NCBI RefSeq assembly: GCF_013911085.1
Contig: NZ_JACERN010000041.1
Location: forward strand, 26,217 to 90,216
Reading direction: 5' to 3'
DNA length: 64,000 nt
From: Aquitalea aquatica
GTDB taxonomy: Bacteria; Pseudomonadota; Gammaproteobacteria; Burkholderiales; Chromobacteriaceae
How positions within the stretch are numbered: position 1 is the first letter of the stretch; each line of letters opens with the position of its first letter. The position numbers and the translations under genes were made by a program. Below are positions 7,468 to 15,774 of this stretch, piece after piece. The notes beneath the pieces are model-generated. The model was not told the origin of the DNA. It did not search any database and worked only from the letters and a program-made list of their open reading frames with translations.

Positions 7468-10335
7468 ATGAAGCGTGAAAACAGTGCGGTCATGCTGGAG
7501 CAGGATATCTCGCGTGAGGTATTGCTGGAAAAGTATGCCAAGGGCGATGAGCAGAGTGTCAGCGAAGTCAGACAACGGGTGGCGCGCGCACTGGCGGCGC
7601 TGGAGCAGGACCCGGCCCGCTTCGAGCCGCTGTTCTTCCAGGCGCTGGACAACGGCTTTATTCCCGGTGGCCGCATCAATTCCGCAGCCGGTACCGACCT
7701 GCGTGCCACGCTGATCAATTGCTTCGTGCAGCCGGTGGGTGATTCGGTATCCGAGCCCTCCAAAGGCAAGGTCGGCATCTACGAGGCGTTGTTGCAGGCG
7801 GCCGAAACCATGCGCCGTGGCGGTGGCGTCGGCTACAATTTTTCGCGTATCCGTCCCAAGGGCGCACGCGTCAAGGGCACCAATAGCCGCGCCTCCGGCC
7901 CCGTGTCCTATATGCGGGTATTCGATCGCAGCTGCGAAACGGTGGAGTCGGCAGGTGCCCGCCGTGGTGCGCAAATGGGGGTGCTGGATGTCAGCCATCC
8001 TGATGTGGAGGACTTCATCCATGCCAAGGACAAGGGCGATCTGCGCAATTTCAATATTTCGGTAGGCGTCTCGGACGACTTCATGCGCGCGGTGGAGGCC
8101 GGTGCCGAGTGGGAGTTGACCCACAGCGTGGAGCCCGCCACCGAAGCCTTCCCCGGCCACTACCAGCGCGCAGACGGTCTGTGGGTGTATCGCACCATTC
8201 CGGCACGCGAGCTGTGGCAGCAGATCATGGCGTCCACCTATGACCATGCCGAGCCGGGCGTGCTGTTCATGTCCAAGATCAATCAGGACAACAACCTGTC
8301 CTATTGCGAGGTGATCGAGTCCACCAACCCCTGCGGCGAACAGCCGCTGCCGGATTATGGTTGTTGCGATCTGGGTTCGGTGAATCTGTGCAAATACGTG
8401 CGTCAGCCTTTTGGTGCGAAGCCCAGCTTTGATTTCAAGGCTTTCGACAGCGTAGTGCGCATGTCCATCCGCATGCTGGACAATGTGCTGGACCTGACGG
8501 TGTGGCCGCTCAAGGAACAAGAGCGCGAAGCGCAGTCCAAGCGCCGTGTCGGCCTGGGTTTCACCGGCTTGGGCGATGCCTTGATCATGCTGAAAATCCG
8601 CTACGACAGCGAAGAGGGCCGTCGCTTTGCTGCACGCATCTCGGAAACCATGCGCGATGCAGCCTACGATGCCTCGGTGGATCTGGCCATCGAGAAGGGC
8701 GCTTTCCCGCTGTTCGATGCCGAGCAGTACCTGGCTGAGCCGCATTGCGCCAGCCGTCTGCCGGAGTCCATCAAGGCCCGCATCCGCAAGCACGGCATCC
8801 GCAATTCCCACCTGCTGTCCATCGCTCCTACCGGCACCATTTCACTGGCCTTTGCCGACAATGCCAGCAATGGCATCGAGCCGCCGTTCTCCTGGTTCTA
8901 TACCCGCAAAAAGCGCATGGCCGATGGCAGTACCCAGGAATACCTGGTGGAAGACCATGCCTATCGCGTATATCGCATGCAGGGTGGCGACACCCAGGCG
9001 CTGCCCGACTACTTTGTCTCGGCGCTGGAAATGAGCGCGCTGGACCATATGCGCATGGTGGCTGCGGTGGCCCCCTACATTGACACGGCAATCTCCAAAA
9101 CGGTGAACGTACCCGCGGATTACCCGTTTGCCGATTTCGAAAGCCTGTATCTGGAAGCCTGGCGCAATGGCCTGAAAGGTATTACCACTTACCGTCCCAA
9201 CAGCGTGCTCGGTTCTGTATTGTCCATCGAACCGGCTAAGGAAAGCGCCAAGGAAGCCCCGCAAGATCTATCCGCCAGCCAGGATGGTGATCCGGATCGC
9301 CGCATTACCCTGAACACCGCGCCCAGCCCGGCGCTGGCCAGCCTGAAATGGCCGAACCGGCCCAAGCTGAAAGAGGGCAACCCGTCCTGGACCTATATGG
9401 TGGAAGGCCCGGCTGGTGATTTTGCCGTGGTAGTGGGGCATGTGGAAAATGGCCGCATCACCCCATTTGAGTGCTGGGTGAATGCGACGGAAGAGCAGCG
9501 TGGCCTGGGCGCCATTGCCAAAACCCTGTCCATGGACATGCGCTGCCGCGATCACGCCTGGCTGTCGGCCAAGCTGGAGGCGCTGTCGCATACCAATGGC
9601 GACAAGCGCTATGCCTTCGAACTGGGCGAGCGCACCGTCTATGCCACCTCGGCGGCAGCGGCGCTGGGTCAGGTCGTGCGCCATCGGGTGGAGCAGCTGG
9701 GGGCACTGACGGCCGAGCAGCACGAGCCAACCCCGGTGATGGATGCGCTGTTTGCCCGCAAGGAGCCCAAGTCCGGCACCGATGGCACCATGAGCTGGTC
9801 GGTGGATATAGCTAACCCGCAAACCGGTGACGACTTCGTGCTTTTCCTCAAGGAATTGGTCTTGCCCAATGGCCAGCGTCGTCCCTACTCGGTATGGCTG
9901 GCCGGCAATTACCCCCGCGAACTGGACGGTTTGTGCAAGATGCTGTCGCTGGATATGCGCGTGATTGATCCGGCCTGGATCGGCATGAAGCTGCGCAAGC
10001 TGCTGAGCTATGCCGAGCCGCAGGGCGATTTCTTTGCCCGCATTCCCGGGATGGAAAAGTCACAAAGCTGGCCTTCCACCGTGGCCTACATGGCGCAGCT
10101 GATGATTCATCGTTATGCCATGCTGGGGGTGTTGACCCGCGATGGCGTACCGCTGGAGGAAATGGGGGTAATGGTGCCGGAGCAAAGCGATCTGTTCAGC
10201 CCAGAAACCACTGCCCAACCACTGCTCAAGCCGCTATCCGGCAAGCCCTGCCCCGAGTGCGGCAACCATGCGCTGATCAAAAAGGATGGCTGCGAGTTCT
10301 GCACCGCCTGCGGCCATGTGGGAGCTTGCGGCTGA
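7468..10335 (+). CDS. nrdJ: Adenosylcobalamin-dependent (class II) ribonucleotide reductase
   Basis: This 955-residue enzyme makes deoxyribonucleotides using a B12-generated thiyl radical, so it needs neither oxygen nor a separate radical subunit. Visible features include the first active-site cysteine in LINCFVQP (C85), the class II loop [18 protein letters not shown] beginning at residue 287 (radical Cys289), and [10 protein letters not shown] in the barrel. The C-terminal Cys-rich redox tail has CPEC at 928-931, then C942, C945, C948 and C954. Between the catalytic domain and the tail, two related segments (about residues 650-710 and 785-845) look like an internal duplication. Start: ATG 7468 after a GAGGGG-type Shine-Dalgarno. 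A perfect-stem terminator follows. No class I nrdAB is in the window. Confidence 0.95.
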   Translation: MKRENSAVMLEQDISREVLLEKYAKGDEQSVSEVRQRVARALAALEQDPARFEPLFFQALDNGFIPGGRINSAAGTDLRATLINCFVQPVGDSVSEPSKGKVGIYEALLQAAETMRRGGGVGYNFSRIRPKGARVKGTNSRASGPVSYMRVFDRSCETVESAGARRGAQMGVLDVSHPDVEDFIHAKDKGDLRNFNISVGVSDDFMRAVEAGAEWELTHSVEPATEAFPGHYQRADGLWVYRTIPARELWQQIMASTYDHAEPGVLFMSKINQDNNLSYCEVIESTNPCGEQPLPDYGCCDLGSVNLCKYVRQPFGAKPSFDFKAFDSVVRMSIRMLDNVLDLTVWPLKEQEREAQSKRRVGLGFTGLGDALIMLKIRYDSEEGRRFAARISETMRDAAYDASVDLAIEKGAFPLFDAEQYLAEPHCASRLPESIKARIRKHGIRNSHLLSIAPTGTISLAFADNASNGIEPPFSWFYTRKKRMADGSTQEYLVEDHAYRVYRMQGGDTQALPDYFVSALEMSALDHMRMVAAVAPYIDTAISKTVNVPADYPFADFESLYLEAWRNGLKGITTYRPNSVLGSVLSIEPAKESAKEAPQDLSASQDGDPDRRITLNTAPSPALASLKWPNRPKLKEGNPSWTYMVEGPAGDFAVVVGHVENGRITPFECWVNATEEQRGLGAIAKTLSMDMRCRDHAWLSAKLEALSHTNGDKRYAFELGERTVYATSAAAALGQVVRHRVEQLGALTAEQHEPTPVMDALFARKEPKSGTDGTMSWSVDIANPQTGDDFVLFLKELVLPNGQRRPYSVWLAGNYPRELDGLCKMLSLDMRVIDPAWIGMKLRKLLSYAEPQGDFFARIPGMEKSQSWPSTVAYMAQLMIHRYAMLGVLTRDGVPLEEMGVMVPEQSDLFSPETTAQPLLKPLSGKPCPECGNHALIKKDGCEFCTACGHVGACG

Positions 10336-10357
10336 GTCTTGCCGTAGTCTGATCAAG

Positions 10358-10388
10358 AAAACGCCGATCTGTTCAGGATCGGCGTTTT
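10358..10388 (+). terminator. Terminator after nrdJ
   Basis: A perfect 12-bp stem (AAAACGCCGATC / GATCGGCGTTTT) with a 7-nt loop starts 22 bp after the nrdJ stop and ends in a T run. Confidence 0.92.
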
Positions 10389-10481
10389 GCTTTGTATCGT
10401 CCAGGTGAGGGGGGCTTATGCCATTCGGCAGGCTGCCAGCGTGGGGGTGTTCAATTAACAGGAAGGTGACATGACGCGTAC

Positions 10482-11108
10482 TCAGACCAGCTTGTTGGTG
10501 CGGGCAAAGTCAGTCAGATCCACCACATTGGAAATGCCCAGCTTTTCGAAGATATTCACCTTGTAGGTGCTGACCGTCTTGTTGCTGATGAACAGCCGAT
10601 CGGCGATGTCCTTGTTGGACAGGCCCTGTGCCAGATGCTGCAGCACAGCCAGTTCACGGTCTGATAGCTTGTCGATGCGGCTGTCCAGCTGGCTTTCGCC
10701 ATTGAGCTTGGCCCCGGACACCACATCGCGCGGGAAAAAGCTGTAGCCAGCCATGATGGCGTCCGAGGCGGACAAGATGGCGTTCAGGTCCTTGCTCTTG
10801 CTGACAAAACCATCGGCCCCGGCCTGCATCGAACGCGAGGCGTATACCATTTCGTCCTGAGCCGACAAGACCAGCAGCTTGATCGTCGGGTGCTGGCCCT
10901 TGATGCGCTTGATCAGTTCCAGACCGCTGATGCGCGGAATATTGAGGTCGATGATGATGAGATCAGCCTTGTGTTCCCTGACCAGTTCGATGACAGACTG
11001 GCCATTGTCAGTTTCCCCGATGATTGAATACCGCCCTGACTTCTCCAGCACCGAACGCACAGCCAGGCAAATGGCCGGATGATCATCAACAATGATGACG
11101 CTTTTCAT
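10482..11108 (-). CDS. NarL/FixJ-type response regulator, EvgA/BvgA-like
   Basis: A two-domain regulator of 208 residues. The receiver has the acidic pair at D8-D9, phosphoacceptor Asp54 (LIIIDLNIP) and a lysine in the SKSKD segment. The C-terminal LuxR-type helix-turn-helix covers about residues 145-205 (LSDRELAVLQHLAQGLSNKDIADRLFISNKTVSTYK). The FISNKTVSTYKVNIFEKL stretch closely resembles EvgA/BvgA, which work with unorthodox hybrid sensors. No such sensor lies next to it. The only divergent neighbour is a REC-EAL phosphodiesterase, a layout that recalls the bvgA-bvgR pairing. Target genes are unknown. Confidence 0.9.
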   Translation of the reverse strand: MKSVIIVDDHPAICLAVRSVLEKSGRYSIIGETDNGQSVIELVREHKADLIIIDLNIPRISGLELIKRIKGQHPTIKLLVLSAQDEMVYASRSMQAGADGFVSKSKDLNAILSASDAIMAGYSFFPRDVVSGAKLNGESQLDSRIDKLSDRELAVLQHLAQGLSNKDIADRLFISNKTVSTYKVNIFEKLGISNVVDLTDFARTNKLV

Positions 11109-11302
11109 GACTAATCTCCAGAATGTATCAATTGAAGTAATATTTTTCTAGCATTCGACTGAAGGAGAGTAATTATTTTTTCTTAAAAAAGTCATAAGAA
11201 AAATCTAGTATTCAATCAGAAATTTCCCATCAGCAATCAGTATGTTGATAAGGATAATGTAACAATTATAAAAACCCAAGTATTGCGTTTCAGGTGATTT
11301 GA
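11109..11302. promoter_or_regulatory. AT-rich divergent control region with direct repeats
   Basis: The 194-bp gap between the divergent response regulator and REC-EAL genes is much more AT-rich than its surroundings. It contains two related direct repeats, TCTAGCATTCGACTGA (11147-11162) and TCTAGTATTCAATCAG (11204-11219), spaced 57 bp apart. They are candidates for regulator binding sites, one nearer each gene. No clear -35/-10 pair could be assigned by eye. Confidence 0.35.
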
Positions 11303-12529
11303 ATGTCCAGCCAGTCCTCCGGAAATAAAACCTTCCCGCTGAAGATATTGATTGTAGAAGATCATGCGATACAACGCATGGTATTACGCCAGTTGCTGAG
11401 AGAATTGGGAGCCATCCTGATTGATGAGGCTGAAGATGGTTATCAGGCTTTGTCATGCCTGGAATCATCTTGCTATGACTTGGTGATCTGTGATCTGGAT
11501 ATGCCAAATCTTGATGGCATTCAGTTAATGAGACATTTACGCTTATTGGATAATTTGCCGCAGCTTATTTTTTGCAGTGTGCAGGCGGCTGATATCCTGC
11601 AAAGTGTACAGCGCGTTGGCGGCTACCATGAGTTGCCGGTGCTGGGCTGCCTGGCAAAGCCGCTGTCGCGGGCAGTGCTGTCGCCACTGCTATTGCGCGT
11701 GCTGCAGTCAAGGACAGCTGAGGCTGGGAGTGTTGCCGGGCGTTACCATTTTTCTCGCAACGAGTTGCAGAACGGACTGCGCGCGAAACAGATTCAGCCT
11801 TGGTATCAGCCCAAGATCGACCCACAGACCTCACGCGTGGTCTCAGTCGAGGCGCTGGCGCGCTGGCAACATCCCGAACTGGGCCTGCTCGGCCCGGCCC
11901 TGTTTCTGCCGCGTATCGATGAAACCGGGCTGAGTGAGCAGCTGCTTTGCAGCATGCTGGAACAAGGAGTAGGTGATTGTCGCCATTGGGATATGCAATT
12001 TCCGGAATTGAAACTGGGCGTGGCCATCAATATCAATATGCGTGAATTTGATCAGCCAGGCATGCCGGATAAATTGAAAAAAATAATGCAGGGCGGTCAT
12101 TTACCACCGTCGCGGATTACTATTGAATTAACTGAAACGCAGCCATTGGATAATTTGAGCTGCTCGCTGGAAAACGCCATTCGGCTACGAGTCATGGGTT
12201 TTAATTTGGCGCTGGATGATTTTGGTGCGGGTTATTCAGGCTTTCACCATTTGCGGGAAATTCCGGCCAACTCCGTCAAAATAGATCGTACGCTGGTGCA
12301 CCATGCGGCCGGTGATCCCACTGCAGAAAAGCTGCTCGGCTTTGCCGTGCGCATGCTGCAAAGCCAGAATGTGGCGGTGGTGGTGGAGGGCGTGAGCCGG
12401 CAGCAGGATTTTGACCTGGTCAAACAGCTGCGTGTCGACCTGGTGCAGGGCTTCCTGCTGGCCGAGCCCATGCCGCCGGCCCGCCTGGCTCAGTTCATTG
12501 GGGGCAGGCACGGCATGCTGGTGGCCTGA
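11303..12529 (+). CDS. Receiver-EAL c-di-GMP phosphodiesterase
   Basis: A 408-residue response regulator with an enzymatic output that hydrolyses cyclic di-GMP. The receiver covers about residues 13-135, with acidic residues at E19-D20, phosphoacceptor Asp64 (VICDLDMP) and a lysine in LAKPL. The EAL domain covers about 150-400 and keeps all the catalytic signatures: E183 of EAL, an asparagine in AININM, E275 of ELTE, D305-D306 of DDFG, K326 of VKIDR, E362 of VEGV and Q382 of QGF. It should therefore be active. Architecture matches RocR/VieA-type proteins, although there is no DNA-binding domain. It is divergent from the EvgA-like regulator, suggesting both answer to one unlinked sensor. Confidence 0.92.
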   Translation: MSSQSSGNKTFPLKILIVEDHAIQRMVLRQLLRELGAILIDEAEDGYQALSCLESSCYDLVICDLDMPNLDGIQLMRHLRLLDNLPQLIFCSVQAADILQSVQRVGGYHELPVLGCLAKPLSRAVLSPLLLRVLQSRTAEAGSVAGRYHFSRNELQNGLRAKQIQPWYQPKIDPQTSRVVSVEALARWQHPELGLLGPALFLPRIDETGLSEQLLCSMLEQGVGDCRHWDMQFPELKLGVAININMREFDQPGMPDKLKKIMQGGHLPPSRITIELTETQPLDNLSCSLENAIRLRVMGFNLALDDFGAGYSGFHHLREIPANSVKIDRTLVHHAAGDPTAEKLLGFAVRMLQSQNVAVVVEGVSRQQDFDLVKQLRVDLVQGFLLAEPMPPARLAQFIGGRHGMLVA

Positions 12530-12546
12530 GGTACGGCGCTATCTGC

Positions 12547-13269
12547 TCAGGCCTGCTGACCGGTAGCGGCCAGCACGATTTCGCGAATAGCCACTCTTTG
12601 TGGCTGCTGATAGGCAAAGCGAATGGTTTCCGCCACATCCTCAGCCGCCAGCACTCCGCCCATTTCCTGCTTCCACTGCTGATAGCCCTGCTTGATGGCT
12701 TCGTCGCTGGTGTGGCTGAGCAATTCGGTTTCCACCGCGCCGGGGGCAATGGTGATGACTCTTACATTATGGCCGGCCACTTCTTCGCGCAGGTTCTCTG
12801 AAATGGCATGTACGGCAAACTTGCTGCCGCAGTAGGCCACATGGCCTGGGAAGGTTTTGCGTCCGGCAATAGAGCTGACATTGATGATGGTGCCGTGACG
12901 GCGTGCCACCATACCTTGCAGCACGGCATGAATGCCATTGAGCAAGCCCTTGACGTTGACTTCCAGCATGCGCTCCCACTCCGCGGGGTCTTGCTGAGTC
13001 ATCGTGCCCAACAACATCACGCCAGCATTGTTAACGATGGCATCGGCCGGGCCGAATTGCTGTTCGGCCTCTGCCACTGCTTGCAGGACGGCGGCGCGGT
13101 CGGTGATGTCCACGGCACGGCACAGGGTGTGTGGCAATTGCAGGGCTTGCAGCCGTTCCAGCCGGCGTGCCAGCAGGAGCAGCGGATGGCCATGGCTGGA
13201 CAGCAGGCGGGCAGTGGCGGCACCAATGCCGGAGCTGGCTCCGCTGATGATGATGAGAGGAGGGCGCAT
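12547..13269 (-). CDS. SDR family NAD(P)-dependent oxidoreductase
   Basis: A classical short-chain dehydrogenase of 240 residues. It has the cofactor motif GASSGIG at 10-16, NNAG at 80-83, and the catalytic Ser133, Tyr146 and Lys150 in the usual spacing. R35-R36 after the second beta strand suggests NADP preference. It resembles the YdfG/serine-dehydrogenase-like branch, but the substrate cannot be told from sequence. Start: ATG 13269 with an AAGGAAG Shine-Dalgarno. It diverges from a LysR-type gene, with a strong dyad between them, so it is the probable target of that regulator. It ends convergent with the REC-EAL gene. Confidence 0.9.
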   Translation of the reverse strand: MRPPLIIISGASSGIGAATARLLSSHGHPLLLLARRLERLQALQLPHTLCRAVDITDRAAVLQAVAEAEQQFGPADAIVNNAGVMLLGTMTQQDPAEWERMLEVNVKGLLNGIHAVLQGMVARRHGTIINVSSIAGRKTFPGHVAYCGSKFAVHAISENLREEVAGHNVRVITIAPGAVETELLSHTSDEAIKQGYQQWKQEMGGVLAAEDVAETIRFAYQQPQRVAIREIVLAATGQQA

Positions 13270-13322
13270 GATTCTTCCTTGTATAGATAATTTGCATGGA
13301 TAAAAGCTGGATACAGTGTAAA

Positions 13323-13353
13323 AATTAATCCAATAGCTGAAAAATGATTAATT
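13323..13353. promoter_or_regulatory. Candidate LysR-type operator
   Basis: A perfect 8-bp inverted repeat, AATTAATC and GATTAATT with a 15-bp spacer, lies in the 109-bp gap between the divergent SDR and LysR genes, 25 bp before the lysR-type ATG. Dyads of this size in a divergent promoter are typical LysR-type regulator sites. Binding is inferred, not shown. Confidence 0.55.
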
Positions 13354-13378
13354 TCTCTGGTTGGTATCGGTTTTATCT

Positions 13379-14224
13379 ATGGATATACGGCAGCTGAAGG
13401 CTTTTATCGCGGTATTCGAGGAGCGCAGCATCACGGCCGCCGCGCAGCGGCTGTGCATTACCCAGCCTACCTTGTCAGTGACCATTCGCCAGTTGGAAGA
13501 GGACTTGGCGACTACCTTGTTCGAGCGGCTGGCGCGTGGGGTGGCAGTCACCGAGGATGCCCGGCTGTTTTATCCGCAGGCACGGCAGCTGGTGGATCAG
13601 GCCGATGGACTGCTACGGCTGTTTCGCCAGCGCCATCATTGCCAGCCGCTGGAGTTGGGTATCGAGGCTGATCTGGGGGCCGTGCAGGTGGCGACGCTGC
13701 TGCGTGCGGCACGGGCAGCCATTCCGGGGCTATTGCTCAGTGTGGTGGAAGGTTGTGCCGGCGATGCCAGGCTGGCCGCAGAAGAATTGCGCTGCGAGGA
13801 CGAGCTGTTTCTACCGCTGTGGGAGGAGACCTTCGTGCTGGCCTTGCCACGCGAGCACCCGCTGGCGCAGCGCAGCGAACTGGCCATGACCGACCTGCAC
13901 CAGCAGGACTGGATCACCAGCCCGCAGCATGCCTCGCATCAGCGGCTGCTGGCCATGCATGGTGAGGGTGCCGCCGGGCTGATGCTGGCAGCACATGCCG
14001 GCTCATTGCGGCTGGCGCTACGCATGGTGGAGGCCGGATACGGTGTGGCGTTATTGCCCCCTTCCTTGCTGGAAGGCAATGCCAGCGTAGTGGGGCGGCC
14101 GCTGAGCGGCCCTGGGCTCACCCGCCGCCTGGGCCTGTGCTATGCGGCGCAAGCGCTGGAAAAGCCTGCACTGCGAGCTTTGCATGATTATTTGCAGGCT
14201 GCCAGGCAGACTGAAGTCGCGTGA
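13379..14224 (+). CDS. LysR family transcriptional regulator
   Basis: A 281-residue LysR-type regulator. The winged helix-turn-helix occupies about residues 1-60 (MDIRQLKAFIAVFEERSITAAAQRL), with the family's serine-glutamine-proline recognition pattern (ITQPTLSVTIRQLEEDL). The rest is a periplasmic-binding-protein-like effector domain. The frame stays open to a TTG at 13361, but the ATG at 13379 is the canonical start. The co-inducer is unknown. It diverges from the SDR gene over a perfect dyad. An MFS exporter gene follows 127 bp downstream on the same strand, so the regulator may control both. Confidence 0.92.
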   Translation: MDIRQLKAFIAVFEERSITAAAQRLCITQPTLSVTIRQLEEDLATTLFERLARGVAVTEDARLFYPQARQLVDQADGLLRLFRQRHHCQPLELGIEADLGAVQVATLLRAARAAIPGLLLSVVEGCAGDARLAAEELRCEDELFLPLWEETFVLALPREHPLAQRSELAMTDLHQQDWITSPQHASHQRLLAMHGEGAAGLMLAAHAGSLRLALRMVEAGYGVALLPPSLLEGNASVVGRPLSGPGLTRRLGLCYAAQALEKPALRALHDYLQAARQTEVA

Positions 14225-14256
14225 GTGTGAGGCCGTGCGTTTGCCAGAGAGCATTC

Positions 14257-14300
14257 TTGACAAGTTCGCCTATATTTTGCATATTAGTTGATATTGTCAA
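14257..14300 (+). promoter_or_regulatory. Possible promoter and dyad before the MFS gene
   Basis: TTGACA at 14257-14262 matches the -35 consensus, and CATATT at 14280-14285 is a 4/6 match to the -10 after a 17-bp spacer. The -35 lies inside TTGACAA, which has an inverted partner TTGTCAA at 14294-14300. This suggests an operator overlapping the promoter of the downstream exporter. Confidence 0.35.
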
Positions 14301-14351
14301 TTGATTAAAACGTGGCGACGCTGCTTGCTGGCCACTACAAGGAAAACCCGG

Positions 14352-15584
14352 ATGGCCGAATTAAGCCCTGCCCGTGAACGTGGCCTGCTCTGGCTGCTGG
14401 CGCTGACCCAGTTCACCATCATCATGGATTTCATGGTGATGATGCCACTGGGGCCGCAGATCATGCAGGCTTTTGCCATCAGCCCGGCGGCCTTTGCCAC
14501 GGCCGTATCGGCCTATTCCTGGTGTTCCGGCCTGTCTGGTCTGTTCGCTGCCACCTATATCGACCGCTTCGACCGCCGTCGCCTGCTGCTGGTGATTTAC
14601 GGCCTGTTTGCCTTGTCGAACCTGGTGTGCGCCACGGCCAGCAATTTCCACATGTTGCTGCTGGCCCGCGCTTTTGCCGGCCTGAGCGGCGGTGTGCTGG
14701 CCTCCATCATCATGACCATTGTCAGCGACATCATTCCGGTGACACGCCGCGGTGCGGCCACCGGGGTGATCATGACGGCGTTTTCGCTGGCCGCCATCGC
14801 CGGGGTACCGGCTGGCATCGTGCTGGGGGCGCATCTGGGCTGGTCCTCGCCCTTCTACCTGCTGGTGGTGCTGTCGCTGCTGATCTGGCTGGCCGCCGCC
14901 TGGCTGGTGCCTTCACTCAGGCTGCATCTGCAAGTGGCTCCGCCTCCGCTGCGTCAGGTGCTGCCGGAGCTGTGGCGTTTGCTGAGCGATACGCGCCATG
15001 TGCAGGCTTTCGGCCTCACCTTCATCATGATGGTGTCGCACATGATGGTGATTCCGTTTATTTCGCCGGTACTGGTGGCCAATCACGGCATCGCGCCGCA
15101 GCAGATTGCCTGGATTTACATGGCCGGTGGCGCGGCCACTTTCTTTACCTCGCGGCGCATTGGCCGGCTGGCCGACCGCTATGGCAAGCATCAGCTGTTC
15201 CGCATCATGGCCTTGTTTTCCATGCTGCCCATCCTGTTTGTCACCCATTTGCCGACGATTCCCTTCCTGGCCATCGTGGCGTTCTTTCCCGTGTTCATGG
15301 TGGCGCTGTCCGGCCGCATGATTCCCTTGCAGGCGCTGTTGACCACAGTGCCGGAGCCGCAGCGGCGCGGTGCCTTTCTTAGCGTCAACAGTGCCATTCA
15401 GTCACTGGGCAATGGCTGTGGCGCCTGGCTGGGTGGCTTGTTGCTCAGTGCCGGCAGTGGTGGGCAGATCATCGGCTACGGTGGCAATGGCTGGTGGGCG
15501 GTACTGCTGGTCGGGGTGGCGTTGTGGTGGGTGGGCCGGGTGCATGCCTTGCCGGCACTGCGCTCGCAGACTGCGGCGTCCTGA
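14352..15584 (+). CDS. Major facilitator superfamily transporter
   Basis: A 410-residue, 12-helix MFS protein of the AraJ-like/drug-proton antiporter type. The conserved loop between helices 2 and 3 is present as GLFAATYIDRFDRRRLL, and the second half repeats it weakly as RRIGRLADRYGKHQLF. The substrate is unknown. The frame is open to a TTG at 14301, but the ATG at 14352 (MAELSPARERG) has an AAGGAAA Shine-Dalgarno and gives a normal length. It is downstream of, and perhaps controlled by, the LysR-type gene. A 190-bp gap with no recognisable signal separates it from the next gene. Confidence 0.88.
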   Translation: MAELSPARERGLLWLLALTQFTIIMDFMVMMPLGPQIMQAFAISPAAFATAVSAYSWCSGLSGLFAATYIDRFDRRRLLLVIYGLFALSNLVCATASNFHMLLLARAFAGLSGGVLASIIMTIVSDIIPVTRRGAATGVIMTAFSLAAIAGVPAGIVLGAHLGWSSPFYLLVVLSLLIWLAAAWLVPSLRLHLQVAPPPLRQVLPELWRLLSDTRHVQAFGLTFIMMVSHMMVIPFISPVLVANHGIAPQQIAWIYMAGGAATFFTSRRIGRLADRYGKHQLFRIMALFSMLPILFVTHLPTIPFLAIVAFFPVFMVALSGRMIPLQALLTTVPEPQRRGAFLSVNSAIQSLGNGCGAWLGGLLLSAGSGGQIIGYGGNGWWAVLLVGVALWWVGRVHALPALRSQTAAS

Positions 15585-15774
15585 CGCCTTGTCCTGCCAC
15601 GACCTGGCGTGAAAGCAATGTTTAATATGGATGTGCTGGTTGTGGATTTGCATGTGCAGCTAAAATGCCGGCTGCGTTTGGTCAGTATCGCCGTGATGCC
15701 GTGCTCGGGGGCGCAGGTGTCAGATGTGAAGGCAATGACCGGATGTCGTCGACAACAGCTTAAAACCATAAGTC

